Assembly (NCBI RefSeq): GCF_051014445.1
Contig: NC_135141.1
Span: 6,820,001-6,884,000, forward strand
DNA: 64,000 nucleotides
Direction of reading: 5' to 3'
From: Colletes latitarsis
Taxonomy: Eukaryota; Arthropoda; Insecta; Hymenoptera; Colletidae
Made by a program: the position numbers and the translations under genes. The notes under the pieces are model-generated. The model worked only from the letters and a program-made list of their open reading frames with translations, was not told the DNA's origin and made no database searches. Positions 33,249-43,337 of this stretch are shown here, piece by piece; the stretch's first letter is position 1; each line of letters opens with the position of its first letter.

Positions 33249-36200
33249 TTAGTTTTCTGATTTAATATAGACTAATATGGAGATGTTTCTTTTCTTCAGT
33301 AATTGTCGAAATGTGGCCGTAATACCTTTTTTGGATTTGGAAACATCATCGAATATTTCCCAGTTTCCTGCTATTCTTTTACAGTGAGAAACATAATGTC
33401 CTACACTGTTGGAATTTGTATTTCCTACATACTCAATTGCTGAAACTAATTTAAATTTGGTGCTGTTAAATAGTATCTCTGTTGGTACTTGTAGTAATGT
33501 GAAAGTTCCTTCCCAATCATAAATATTTTCTGCTACGGCTAAATGTTTATATTGTAACGGCTCAAGATCAAGAATAAGTTGTTGTCCGGGAACAGTTGTA
33601 ATTTTACTGGTGTTATTTTTACATTTGCTACAATGTTTTATTTCTCTAGGTGCAATTACTTGATGAAATGAATTTTCTAGTGCATCGATTCCATTCGTAT
33701 AAAACGGTGTCACATTTACATCTATAACTGCTTTAAATTCTTCCTTAAAATAGTTACATGTTGAACATTCTTGTATAATTTTTAACGAATGTTCTCTTTC
33801 AAATAAAAGTTTGTTAATTAAACTACTAATATTACACGCGCAGTCCATATAATTTAATTCTAACTTAAATATATTATTAAGTATTAAAGCCCGTTCTTTG
33901 TAAATTTTTTTGCAAATTCCAAATTCCGATAATTCTTTTATAAATATAAATGTCGCATTTTGTGATTCTTTAATATACGTATTATATGAACACCAATCTC
34001 GATATGCTATTAACAGCGTTTGAACGAAGGAATCAAATGCACATGTATTTTTTACTAATATATGCTTGCCAGCGATTAATTGTGGTCCTAATAAAATACC
34101 ATTTTCTAACATAGGTAAAGTTTTATTTAATTTCGGTTTCTTATGTAAGTCTGTAATATCCGGACAAATATTTAAATATTTTCCTCGCTTTTTGATCGGT
34201 GTATTTACTTTTCCTCTCCAGTTCTCAGTTTCGTTTAAAATTTTGGTTTCTTTGGAGGACTCGAAAATATTATTATAATTAGTAAAATTTATATTTTCCT
34301 TGTTATCATCACTGTCTACAGTGCTATTTCGATTAAGTTTTCTTTTTCGTAAAGTTAGTTTATCTACTATTGTTCTTTTATTTAAATTAGAATTATCTAC
34401 AGGTACCATAATATCTATCGAACTATTATCTATTCGTTGAGAACTGGGAGAAGGTAATAAACTATCTTTATCAATCATATAAATTGTATCGTTTGTTTCA
34501 GTTTCTATTTTCGGACTACTAGTGAATAGAATTTTACGTTTTTCACGTTTTGATTCCCTTGACTGATTGGCATTCAAAATTTTCATATGACCTGCTAATG
34601 ACTTAATGTGTTCTAATATAAATTTGTCCAAACGAATATTTTTTGCGTGCTTTAAAGTTAATTCTTTCAATTCTCTGAAATATTCTTCTACATACGCCGA
34701 CGTTGGGACATCATTTGGATCAGATACCAAGGAAGTCCAAAGCGGAAAATGTTTACATATTTGCCGAAAGTTTGGGAGGACATCAGGACACCAATACGGA
34801 TTTAGTCTATCAGAGATAGAAACGTTAAGATCTAAGGACTCATCTTCCACTTCGAGGAATCTTAAAAAGTTATTTAAAGTATTACTATCATGCATATTAA
34901 AATCTGTTGTTCCATTAAAATCACTATTGTCATTATCATCCGTATTGTCGTACTTGACGTCTGTTTTATTTGTTTTTATAAAATTAATTGTTCTCTGTTG
35001 CGAAATGATACATGATTCGTGTTCTGTTTGGAACATAGATACTGTAACTATATCACGGGATATAGTTCGAAACAAATTTATATCGTTACATGTAGTTAAT
35101 AAGGCAATACAACGTACATAAAAATCCTTTACTCGTTTCGGTTTATGCTTGAAGCAATTCCATCTACATATAATTTTAACAAAATGAGCAATATCTATTT
35201 TAATAATACTTTTTGGTTTGAATGAAATATTATTAGTTTCTAAATACTGTATACAATTATCAACGTATCTTGATACGTCCACATTATTAAAAGCCAATAC
35301 TACGGCATTGAGTAAAGCAGAAGAATAATCTATTATGACGTGGGAAGGAACTTGAACTAAACTTAATCGAAGCCATTCTCTTAAGAAAAATGTAATCATA
35401 TTTGTATCATGCCTTTCGGAAATCATTTGAAATACTGGAAAAACTTGATTTTCGAAAGGGACAACTGCTTGGTATAACAATATTGTTTTACTAGAACCAT
35501 CTGATTTTCTAATTTTTTTAACAATTGACCCTGTAGCATCGATACATAAATGCCTACATTTGTATGACTTCTTTTTCATAATTTGTTTATATAGATACAC
35601 CTGCTCCGGGCTCCAATACATTACGAATACATCGTTTATTCCAATTTGTCGCACTGTTCTCATAATTTCTAAATTTTCTTCTTTCATTTTCAATAAATTA
35701 TGTAACGGGTCAGAGAGTCTATCGGCTCCTAATTCTTTATCTGCCTCTAACTGTTTTGCCTTCCACAAAACTTCTGGTTTGTAAATGTGCGCAGGTACTT
35801 GGTCGCCGAATTCCATTTCTTCGTTAGCTTGTTCCCTAACCCAGGCATACGCACTTTTTCCTTGCAGATCTTTTACTACATTTCGACGTGTAGCTCCGCG
35901 TAATTGTCTTTTTTTACTGTGACTAATATTTTTTGTATCACATGTGGAAATGTATAATAGTAATTCATTATTAATTGGACCGTGTATATTATATCCGTTC
36001 AAATTATTGCCACATTCAGTGCATTTAGCACTTAATTTCAAAAATAATTCATTATTATTTAAATTGCATTTAGCCGATTTAAATGCAAAACAGCATGGAA
36101 GCTTTAATGTTTTCCATATTTCCCGATTTATTACGTCGGCCCAACCGTCTTTTAATACAAAATATTCACGATTTTTATACGATACACTTTCTGGTGCGAT

Positions 36201-36554
36201 TTTTGTCCATTCATCCTTCGTGATCGTTACCGTGGTGCGTAGCGGAGGCACGCCATTATCCAAATCGCCGGTAGACCAATTGGATTCATTTTTAACTACA
36301 CTGTCACTAAAACTATCACTTTCATCAATAGTGTTCACACTCCACAAAACTTTTAAAGAATTTAAAATACCGGATCTGTTTTGTGAAATATATAAATAGA
36401 TGTGTTTTTTTGATAGCACATCATTTAAACGGCCACATGCAATATTCCAAACATCGTTCGATAAAGAATGTAATTTATATTCTTCATTAAAAAAGTTCAA
36501 GTCTTTCACCGCCTCTAAAATTTCATCGCAACTTAATTTTGCTTTGCGCGGCAT
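33249..36554 (-). CDS. MULE-like transposase fused to a USP-type deubiquitinase-like domain
   Basis: An intact, intronless 1101-codon frame with a good start context (CACC before ATG at 36554). Residues 163-191 hold Cys/His residues (KCTECGN, NIHGP) that could bind zinc. A MULE-like, possibly NOF-like, transposase core follows: Asp339 in CIDATGSIVKKI, RHDTNMITFFLREWLR at 381-396, Asp409 in VIIDYSSALLNAV, His457 in DIAHFVK, and Glu623/624 in TSAYVEEYFRELK as third acidic residue. Residues 660-815 are a charged, Ser/Asn-rich linker with basic NLS-like patches. The C-terminus (about 830-1098) matches ubiquitin-specific peptidase boxes: Cys838 in KNTCAFDSFVQ, paired CxxC zinc ribbon at 930/933 and 975/978, and His1053 in GHYVSHCKR with Asp1069/1070 in WEIFDD. 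The catalytic residues of both halves appear present. It may be a live transposase or a domesticated gene; family names are from recalled patterns. Confidence 0.8.
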   Translation of the reverse strand: MPRKAKLSCDEILEAVKDLNFFNEEYKLHSLSNDVWNIACGRLNDVLSKKHIYLYISQNRSGILNSLKVLWSVNTIDESDSFSDSVVKNESNWSTGDLDNGVPPLRTTVTITKDEWTKIAPESVSYKNREYFVLKDGWADVINREIWKTLKLPCCFAFKSAKCNLNNNELFLKLSAKCTECGNNLNGYNIHGPINNELLLYISTCDTKNISHSKKRQLRGATRRNVVKDLQGKSAYAWVREQANEEMEFGDQVPAHIYKPEVLWKAKQLEADKELGADRLSDPLHNLLKMKEENLEIMRTVRQIGINDVFVMYWSPEQVYLYKQIMKKKSYKCRHLCIDATGSIVKKIRKSDGSSKTILLYQAVVPFENQVFPVFQMISERHDTNMITFFLREWLRLSLVQVPSHVIIDYSSALLNAVVLAFNNVDVSRYVDNCIQYLETNNISFKPKSIIKIDIAHFVKIICRWNCFKHKPKRVKDFYVRCIALLTTCNDINLFRTISRDIVTVSMFQTEHESCIISQQRTINFIKTNKTDVKYDNTDDNDNSDFNGTTDFNMHDSNTLNNFLRFLEVEDESLDLNVSISDRLNPYWCPDVLPNFRQICKHFPLWTSLVSDPNDVPTSAYVEEYFRELKELTLKHAKNIRLDKFILEHIKSLAGHMKILNANQSRESKREKRKILFTSSPKIETETNDTIYMIDKDSLLPSPSSQRIDNSSIDIMVPVDNSNLNKRTIVDKLTLRKRKLNRNSTVDSDDNKENINFTNYNNIFESSKETKILNETENWRGKVNTPIKKRGKYLNICPDITDLHKKPKLNKTLPMLENGILLGPQLIAGKHILVKNTCAFDSFVQTLLIAYRDWCSYNTYIKESQNATFIFIKELSEFGICKKIYKERALILNNIFKLELNYMDCACNISSLINKLLFEREHSLKIIQECSTCNYFKEEFKAVIDVNVTPFYTNGIDALENSFHQVIAPREIKHCSKCKNNTSKITTVPGQQLILDLEPLQYKHLAVAENIYDWEGTFTLLQVPTEILFNSTKFKLVSAIEYVGNTNSNSVGHYVSHCKRIAGNWEIFDDVSKSKKGITATFRQLLKKRNISILVYIKSEN

Positions 36555-37133
36555 GGTGAATCGTTTTCACGCACTAAAAACACTACGTACAGAATATACG
36601 TTTACGACGCACAAGTTTGCTATCAAAGTCTCTGTTCGATCCGTGATCGAGTGTTGCTCGTTCGGTTGTAAAATTTCGGTTCGTTCGGTTTGGTGGTCAA
36701 AAACCAAGTGTTCTATGTCTAGAGACGAAGTCTTCGGCGTTCCGCCGTTTTCCTAAGGCGTTGACTTTTTGCACCCCCTTCCACTAAGAGTTTCCGTGGC
36801 GGGGGCGTAACTTTGCCAACGTAGCTTGGTGTCCAAAATGGAGGATGCTACATTTGGCAACTCTGGGGATTTTCCACCGCGCGCATCGGTCCCTGGGCCC
36901 GCGTGCAAAACTAACTACGAGAACAAGGAAGGCCCGCGTATGCGAAGCCGAGCACGTGTGGACCGTCCGACAATCCGCTGGGGTTGCAACCACTTGAGAC
37001 TGCCTTCGCCGACCAAGTTTATGACACTTTGTTCTATTAACGAAATTCTAACTTTTGCCCATGCTGGCCTTGACTAAAATGCGGTCTGTGTCATAAGCCT
37101 GGTTGACTCACCGAAACCTAAACGTGATCTATT
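36555..37133. other. 5' flank of the MULE-USP gene, GC-richer
   Basis: The first about 200 bp would hold the promoter of the 36554 gene; CGTTCGGTT-like strings recur at 36660-36695. From 36770 the sequence becomes GC-rich with short frames on both strands that I do not regard as genes. No clear terminal inverted repeat matching the 3' side was seen. Confidence 0.4.
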
Positions 37134-37450
37134 TGTTAAAACTGGCCGTTTACTTGAAGCTGCGATTCATACGAAATACGTTCTTACGTACGACTCGCTT
37201 GGCGGCACGGAAAAGAATGATTCTTTTTCCTTTCCTATAGCGATTTGGTTACTCCGTGAGACCACGAGTGACCCGCGTAAGCATTCGCGGAATTGCGACG
37301 GCGGCCTGAAAGCGAACCGCAGAATAAAGGCCCATCCGCGATAAGGCAATTCCGGACACGTGCTAATCGAGCTGCATGTCGGATATTTCCTTTACGATTC
37401 AAAATATCGAACACGTGTTAATCAGGCCGCATGCCTAATATATCCTTACA
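37134..37450. mobile_element. Solo LTR, 317 bp, TSD TATT
   Basis: It starts TGTTAAAACTGG and ends TATCCTTACA, with TATT on both sides (37130-37133, 37451-37454). It shares CGCGGAAT, GGCGGCCTGAA-like and CCGCGATA segments with the 43019-43332 solo LTR, so they are one family. A 4-bp duplication fits Ty3/Gypsy-type elements, but no coding region is available to confirm this. Confidence 0.6.
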
Positions 37451-37479
37451 TATTATACAGACAGTTCGGTAACTGGTAG

Positions 37480-38458
37480 TGTCGTGTACGTCGCGACAAC
37501 GTTGAAATGATTGGCTCACGACGAAGTATAAAATGCTGGTTGTTTTAATAAAATAATTTATTAGTGAAGCGCGATTGATTTAGTCCACGGCGAGGACCTT
37601 TAAAATAATCTGCTTGGATTTATACAATGTTTTTGTTCGGATTTTTATAATAATATTCTTCCGATTTTTACAATAATCTCCTTCGTTGCTCGCAGTCTGC
37701 GTTATACAGGGTGTTCGGCCACCCCTGGGAAAAATTGTAATGGGAGATTGTAAAGGTCAAAACAGGACGAAAATCAAGAATACCAATTTGTTGATGAAGG
37801 CTTCGTTAAAAAGTTATTATCGTTTAAAGTTCCGCCTGTAATGGATTTTTTTCTTGAAAGTGAGTAAGATTTCGGGTGTATGTCTATTAACTAAAAATGA
37901 TTATAATTGACATCAGCAACCAAAAATAATTTTGTCATTAATGACTTGAAATTTTTTAATTTAACTTTTTAATAACTTTTTAACGAAGTCTTAGTCAAGA
38001 AATTGATACTCTTGATTTTCATCTTATTTTGGCCTCTAGAATCTCCCACTAAAATTTTTCCCAGGGGTGGCCGAACCCCCTGTATATGTAATTTTGGTGG
38101 GAGGAGACTCCGGAATCAGAATGGAAAATTGGGAGTGGTTTTATTAGGCATTGGCTAGTTAGAAAAAATGTAGGCTGGGACCTAAGTACAGGAGTGGAGA
38201 TATGCACAAGGCTGTTTTGGAAAGGGAAAGTCGGTTAAGGGGACACCAGGGTGAATGTAAACATAATAGAAATATGGGTGGTCGAGCGACGCCCCCAACC
38301 ACCTAGCCGACGTCTGGCCTTAAGAATACCACTTGCCCAGGCGTCGAAAAATGCGTAATAAAGTGACGAGCAAATGGTTGGGCCTACCCTAACACTTGGG
38401 CCTACTCTAAACCTTATATTGCGTCGCGACGGGGCACTCGAGGGTCTGCGACGCAACA
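37480..38458. repeat. LTR-like repeat, copy 1 (contains a MITE)
   Basis: It begins TGTCGTGTACGTCGCGAC and ends CTGCGACGCAACA. A second direct copy lies at 39981-41012. The flanking pentamers GGTAG and GGTGG match at four of five positions, consistent with an old duplication. Without the MITE the unit is about 600 bp. The TG...CA ends and paired copies suggest solo LTRs. Confidence 0.55.
37707..38082. mobile_element. TA-flanked MITE with CAGGGTGTTCGG ends
   Basis: The 376-bp unit is flanked by TA (37705-37706, 38083-38084). Terminal inverted repeats start CAGGGTGTTCGGCCACCCCT and extend about 50 bp through ATTCTAGAGGCC-like sequence. The homologous position in repeat copy 2 (near 40656) lacks it, giving an empty site. 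The TA target fits a Tc1/mariner-type source. Confidence 0.8.
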
Positions 38459-39061
38459 GGTGGTACAAGCGAAAAGGGGGTGATTCTACGTGAAAAAATA
38501 AGTCTAAAACACAAAATAATAATTTTTCATGTGACGCTTTGTTTTCGAGAAAATCGACTTTGACTTTTCGCCGGGTATGCCTACACTTAACCATGTCTCG
38601 TTATAGATCATTGTCTCGATGGGTACTATTGCAGTTTAAGTTTGTTTTTATCGTAACGGAAAATTAGGAACACGGAAGTCGAGTTTTATGGGGACCGTTC
38701 TGGTCGCGAAAATTTTTAATTGGCTAAACATGTGACGGTCCCTACAACCCTTCTCTGTCTACCCGTATTGGGCCTCCACATAGTGTTTAGCGGTAAAGAC
38801 AAGATAGTAAGCTAATAGGTACAATAAACAATTCTGTAACACTGGAAGTGTTTGTCAACATAAACGTCAATCGAGACAATGCTCTATAGCGAGGTCCGTT
38901 ATAACGACATGATCAAGTGCATGTGTACTAGGCGTAAATACAAAGCCGATTTTCTCGAAAATCAAAGCTTCACATGAAACATGTTTATTCTCTAACTTAG
39001 ACTTATTTTTTCACGTAGAATTACCACTCTCCGTTTGTACCACAAGTTACCGAACACCCTG
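38459..39061. mobile_element. Second MITE type, left end truncated
   Basis: Inverted arms at about 38459-38560 and 38950-39061 share GGTGGTACAA, TCTACGTGAAAAAATAAG and TTTCGAGAAAATCG. The right end reads ACCGAACACCCTG followed by TA; the corresponding left end is missing, the unit starting inside GGTGGTACAA directly after the LTR-like repeat. Its subterminal GTTTGTACCAC resembles the satellite motif. Confidence 0.6.
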
Positions 39062-39202
39062 TATAATCAAAAATTTGAGTACAACTTTTTACCCACTAAA
39101 ACTGTACTACATACATACAATCTATTGTTAAATAAAACCTATATTCTGCATACCAAATATGCATATTAATGCTGTAGTTTTTCAAACACATAATTTGATA
39201 CC

Positions 39203-39453
39203 AATGAACCTTTTGAGGTACAAACACAAACGAGGGTGGTACAAACGGGTACAAACGTCAAAGAAACTGATCTCGCAAAAAGATTCAAAACATATTGAAA
39301 AATAACAAAGTTACCTCTTGACGATTTTTTAAAGCGTGGCTCAATCAAACCCTTTCGGGTATAAACGAAACTGAGGGTGGTACGAACGGGTACAAACGTC
39401 AGGGAAACTGATTCCACAAGAAGATTCGAAAAATATTGAAAAATGACAGTTAC
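39203..39453 (-). repeat. Two diverged 141-bp satellite monomers
   Basis: Reverse-complement matches to the satellite monomer (CGTTTGTACC motifs, a GAAACTGAT segment, ATTGAAAAAT segment) with many substitutions. Clearly older than the homogeneous arrays. Confidence 0.75.
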
Positions 39454-39498
39454 ACTTTCTTCTGTTCGGTCGACTCGGGCTTTTTCGCTCCTTTATGT

Positions 39499-39693
39499 TG
39501 CCAGATGCGGAAACGTGACTTAGTCGAAAAAGTCTTTGAATATTCCGCATCTGGCAAATTTCATCGTAAATTATACGAGCGTTTTGTCAAACCGAAAGCG
39601 CTAGGCCTGAGTTGACCAGCGAAGGGCTATATTGTTCCGTAGGTGGCACGGTTTTCTTCAGGAACCATCGCCAACTCATGGAACAATATAGCC
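39499..39693. repeat. Two adjacent perfect stem-loops
   Basis: TGCCAGATGCGGA (39499-39511) pairs with TCCGCATCTGGCA (39544-39556), and GGCTATATTGTTCC (39625-39638) with GGAACAATATAGCC (39680-39693). Both stems are perfect. The surrounding 39454-39980 has no gene I recognise. Confidence 0.6.
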
Positions 39694-39980
39694 ATAAAAC
39701 AGCTGCAAAGCACGTGCAACTACTCGACGCGTCTTAATACGGTGTCCTGTTTTTTCCTTGGCAAAATTAACGTGGCCTTTGGCTTGAGGAGGAAACTTCG
39801 GTCACCCTCGGTCAGCGTAACTTGGGATTCTTACTCCGCCACGTTCGGGTATGGGGGTGGAATTTTTCCGCCCCAATAGAGTAGGAAAATAGATCCTGCT
39901 CCCTAAGTCGACGGCCAATCGATCGATCGTAAAAGTCAATGCGGAATCGGTTGATTCCCCCAAAATCGCATTTCAGAGGG

Positions 39981-41012
39981 TGTCATGTACGTCGCGACAA
40001 CGTTGAAATTGTTGGCTTACGGCGAAGTATAAAATGCTGGCTGTATTGAAATTGTAGCGGTCACTGTATAGCCACTACGCCCTTGTCAGGGTATGGATGG
40101 GAATGGAATGTAAGAATAGTTTTAAGCGTTCTATTTTTCCATTTTCCCAGGGTCTCTTGCAAGCCTGGTCGTCCTGTTAAACACTTGGCGACCAGAGCTA
40201 TACGAGGCGTCTGTTTTCCTTTACGGTTTTGCCTGGGTCTCAGACCACCCCAATCCGGGCCCGGTGAGCCTCTTGACTTTTATTACTCTCTTTCACTGTA
40301 GCTAAACTTTCCCTACGCTAAGTAATTTCCAGTTTCGCTTTTCGGTCTTTCTGTCCTATCTCTTTTTCTCCTACTTTACTATCAGGTTAAAGACGTGTTC
40401 ACAGTTCAGGTCCTTGTAACATTAACCTACGTGTGGCTACGTGTGACCCATACTCGCGAATTTACTTTACTAATTGTGGGGTAGATTGTCGAGTTTGTTA
40501 TTTGAGCCTCCAGCCCCCACAAAATAATTTATTTGTGAAACGCGTATGTCTAGTCCACGGCGGGGAGCTTTACAATAATCTGTGATCGGATTTGTACAAT
40601 ATTCTATGTCAGATTTTTACAATATTCACCCGTCGTTGCTCGCAGTCTACGTTATATAGGTAATTTTAGTGGGTGGAGACACCGGAATCGGAAAGGAAAA
40701 TTGTCAGTGGTTTTATCAGTTAATGACTTGTTGGGAAAAATGTAGGTTAGGACCTAGGAAATGGGGTGGAGGTATGCATAAGGCTGTTTTGAACAAGAAA
40801 AGTCGGTTAATAGGACACCAGGGTGAATGGAAACATAATAGAAATATGGGTAATCGAGCGGCACCCCCAACCAACTAGGCGACGTTTGGCTTTAAGGATA
40901 CCACATGCCCTGGCGACGAAAAATACCTAATAAAGGGACGAACAACTGCTTAGGCCTATCCTAAATCTTATATTGCGTCGCGACGGGGCACTCGAGGGCC
41001 TGCAACACAACA
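39981..41012. repeat. LTR-like repeat, copy 2 (contains another LTR)
   Basis: Direct copy of 37480-38458, from TGTCATGTACGTCGCGAC to CTGCAACACAACA, flanked by GAGGG and AAGGG (four of five match). It lacks the MITE of copy 1 and instead carries the 469-bp LTR-like insert at 40053-40521. Confidence 0.55.
40053..40521. mobile_element. Nested solo LTR, 469 bp, TSD AAAT
   Basis: Starts TGTAGCGGTCACTG and ends CCAGCCCCCACA. AAAT flanks it on both sides (40049-40052, 40522-40525). Repeat copy 1 is uninterrupted at this position, so it provides the pre-insertion state. 4-bp duplications suggest Ty3/Gypsy. Confidence 0.62.
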
Positions 41013-41122
41013 AAGGGGGTTCGAGCTGGAGAAGAAACAGGTTCCGGAAACTTCGACCTCTTGTCGCACGAACATCAACCAAAACTTGGCCAGTACCCGA
41101 CGCCACACTACGTTTCACGCCT
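41013..41122. other. Junction between LTR-like repeat and satellite array 2
   Basis: Short unique stretch leading into a partial, diverged monomer (from about 41128, TTTCTCAAAGCGTGG). No feature. Confidence 0.4.
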
Positions 41123-42470
41123 TCACGATTTCTCAAAGCGTGGCTCAACTGAACACTTTCGGGTACAAACGAAAACAAGGGTGGTACAAACGGGTACAAA
41201 CGTCAGGGAAACTGACCCCGCGAGAAGATTCGAAAAATATTGAAAAATGGCAAAGTTACCCCTTGACGATTTTTCAAAGTGCGGTGTAATCGAACCCTTT
41301 GGGGTACAAACAAAAACAAGGGTGGTACAAACGGGTACAAACGTCAAGGAACCTGATCCCGCAAGAAGATTCGAAAAATATTGAAAAATGGCAAAGTTAC
41401 CCCTTGACGATTTTTCAAAGTGCGGTGTAATCGAACCCTTTGGGGTACAAACGAAAACTAGGGTGGTACAAACGGGTACAAACGTCAAGGAAACTGATTC
41501 CGCAAGAAGATTCGAAAAATATTGAAAAATGGCAAAATTACCTCTTGACGATTTTTCAAAGCGTGGCCCAACCGAACCTTTTGGGGTACAAACGAAAAGA
41601 AGGGTGGTACAAACGGGTACAAACGTCAAGGAAACTGATCCCACAAGAAGATTCGAAAAATATTGAAAAATGGCAAAGTTACCCCTTGACGATTTTTCAA
41701 AGTGCGGTGTAATCGAACCCTTTGGGGTACAATCGAAAACAAGGGTGGTACAAACGGGTACAAACGTCAGGGAAACTGATCCCGCAAGAAGATTCGAAAA
41801 ATATTGAAAAATGGCAAAGTTACCTCTTGACGATTTTTCAAAGCGTGGCCCAACCGAACCTTTTGGGGTAGAAACGAAAAGAAGGGTGGTACAAACGGGT
41901 ACAAACGTCAAGGAAACTGATCCCACAAGAAGATTCGAAAAATATTGAAAAATGGCAAAGTTACCCCTTGACGATTTTTCAAAGTGCGGTGTAATCGAAC
42001 CCTTTGGGGTACAAACGAAAACAAGGGTGGTACAAACGGGTACAAACGTCAAGGAAACTGATCCCGCAAGAAGATTCGAAAAATATTGAAAAATGGCAAA
42101 GTTACCCCTTGACGATTTTTCAAAGTGCGGTCCAATCGAACCCTTTGGGGTACAAACGAAAACAAGGGTGGTACAAACGGGTACAAACGTCAAGGAAACT
42201 GATCCCACAAGAAGATTCGAAAAATATTGAAAAATGGCAAAGTTACCCCTTGACGATTTTTCAAAGTGCGGTGTAATCGAACCCTTTGGGGTACAAACGA
42301 AAACAAGGGTGGTACAAACGGGTACAAACGTCAAGGAAACTGATCCCGCAAGAAGATTCGAAAAATATTGAAAAATGGCAAAATTACCTCTTGACGATTT
42401 TTCAAAGTGCGGTGTAATCGAACCCTTTGGGGTACAAACGAAAACAAGGGTGGTACAAACGGGTACAAAC
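41123..42470 (-). repeat. 141-bp satellite array 2, about 9.5 monomers, inverted
   Basis: Same monomer family as 20363-31112 but on the opposite strand, with the same subtype differences. The minus strand is open for 403 codons for the same arithmetic reason. It is followed on the right by the inverted head sequence also found at 20117-20362. Confidence 0.92.
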
Positions 42471-42999
42471 GATTCTCTTTCTAATGGCGTCGAGATAATT
42501 AAAAAATATTAAAGTGGGGTTCTGGCCTTTTTTCATCCCTCAATATCTTTTCATCCCTTAAGGTACAAACGAAAGTAAGGGTGGTACAAACGGGTACAAA
42601 CGACGTAGAATTAGGTACAATTGAAAAAAATTAACTTTTTGAAAGTCGGGTGCCAGGTTCAGGTAGGTGATTCTAGAGGCCAAAATAAGACGAAAATCAG
42701 GAATACCAATTTGTTGAGGCTTCGTTAAAAAGTTATTAACAATTGAATTCAAAAATTTCAAATCGTTCTAAGAAAATTATTTTCTGTTGCGGGGGTCAAT
42801 TACAATCATTTTTGATGAATAGACACACTCCCAAAATCTTGCGCATTTTCGAGAAAAAAATTCAGTACGGGCGGAACTTTAAACGTTAATAACTTTTTAA
42901 CGAAGCTTCGATCAACAAATCAGTATTCTTGATTTTCGTCCTGTTTTGGCCTCTAGAATCTCCCATTAGAATTTTTCCCAGGGGTGGCCGAACACCCTG
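42471..42999 (-). mobile_element. Satellite head plus MITE body closing array 2
   Basis: 42471-42675 is the reverse complement of the array 1 head. 42676-42999 is then most of a CAGGGTGTTCGG MITE: it has GATTCTAGAGGCC on the left and complete GGGGTGGCCGAACACCCTG on the right, followed by TA. The MITE's left terminal about 40 bp are replaced by satellite-head sequence, so the array is physically joined to the MITE. Confidence 0.72.
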
Positions 43000-43018
43000 T
43001 ATATTATAAAAAAAGATT

Positions 43019-43332
43019 TGTAAGGAATTAATAGGTTGAAGAAACTAAGTCAATATGTATATTATTAAGAATATATTTTAACAGCGATACGTCGTACATG
43101 GTGGTCGGGGCACAACTCTTTGGTTCGTCCAAAGCTTAGGGGTTTTATACTCTGATTCTCTTCGTCTTTCGTATGACGACTCGGTTGCTCTGTAAGGACA
43201 CGTGTGACTGCGTAGGTCTTCGCGGAATCGCAGCGGCGACCTGAATGCGAATTCGCCGCCTAAGGACTCGAAAGCGACTTCGCCGCCTAAAGGTCTGTCC
43301 GCGATATACACGTGTGAATCCAAATCCTTACA
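43019..43332. mobile_element. Solo LTR, 314 bp, TSD GATT
   Basis: TGTAAGGA at the start and TCCTTACA at the end form an 8-bp inverted repeat; GATT flanks both sides (43015-43018, 43333-43336). Same family as 37134-37450 on shared internal segments. Confidence 0.68.
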
Positions 43333-43337
43333 GATTA

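Noticed and set aside
34606..36756. Plus-strand frames opposite the MULE-USP gene
   Set aside because: Shadows of the long minus-strand frame, with no domain and low-complexity composition.
36784..37077. Possible host exon in the GC-richer stretch upstream of the MULE-USP gene
   Set aside because: Both strands have short open frames with no motif, no convincing splice sites and no homology I recognise.
37482..41012. One complete LTR retrotransposon from the two direct repeats
   Set aside because: The 1.5 kb between them holds only MITE, satellite and hairpin sequence, no gag or pol, and each repeat has its own near-matching flanks. Two separate solo copies fit better.
41123..42334. A 403-residue protein on the minus strand
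   Set aside because: This is the satellite of array 2 read in its forward phase, not a gene.
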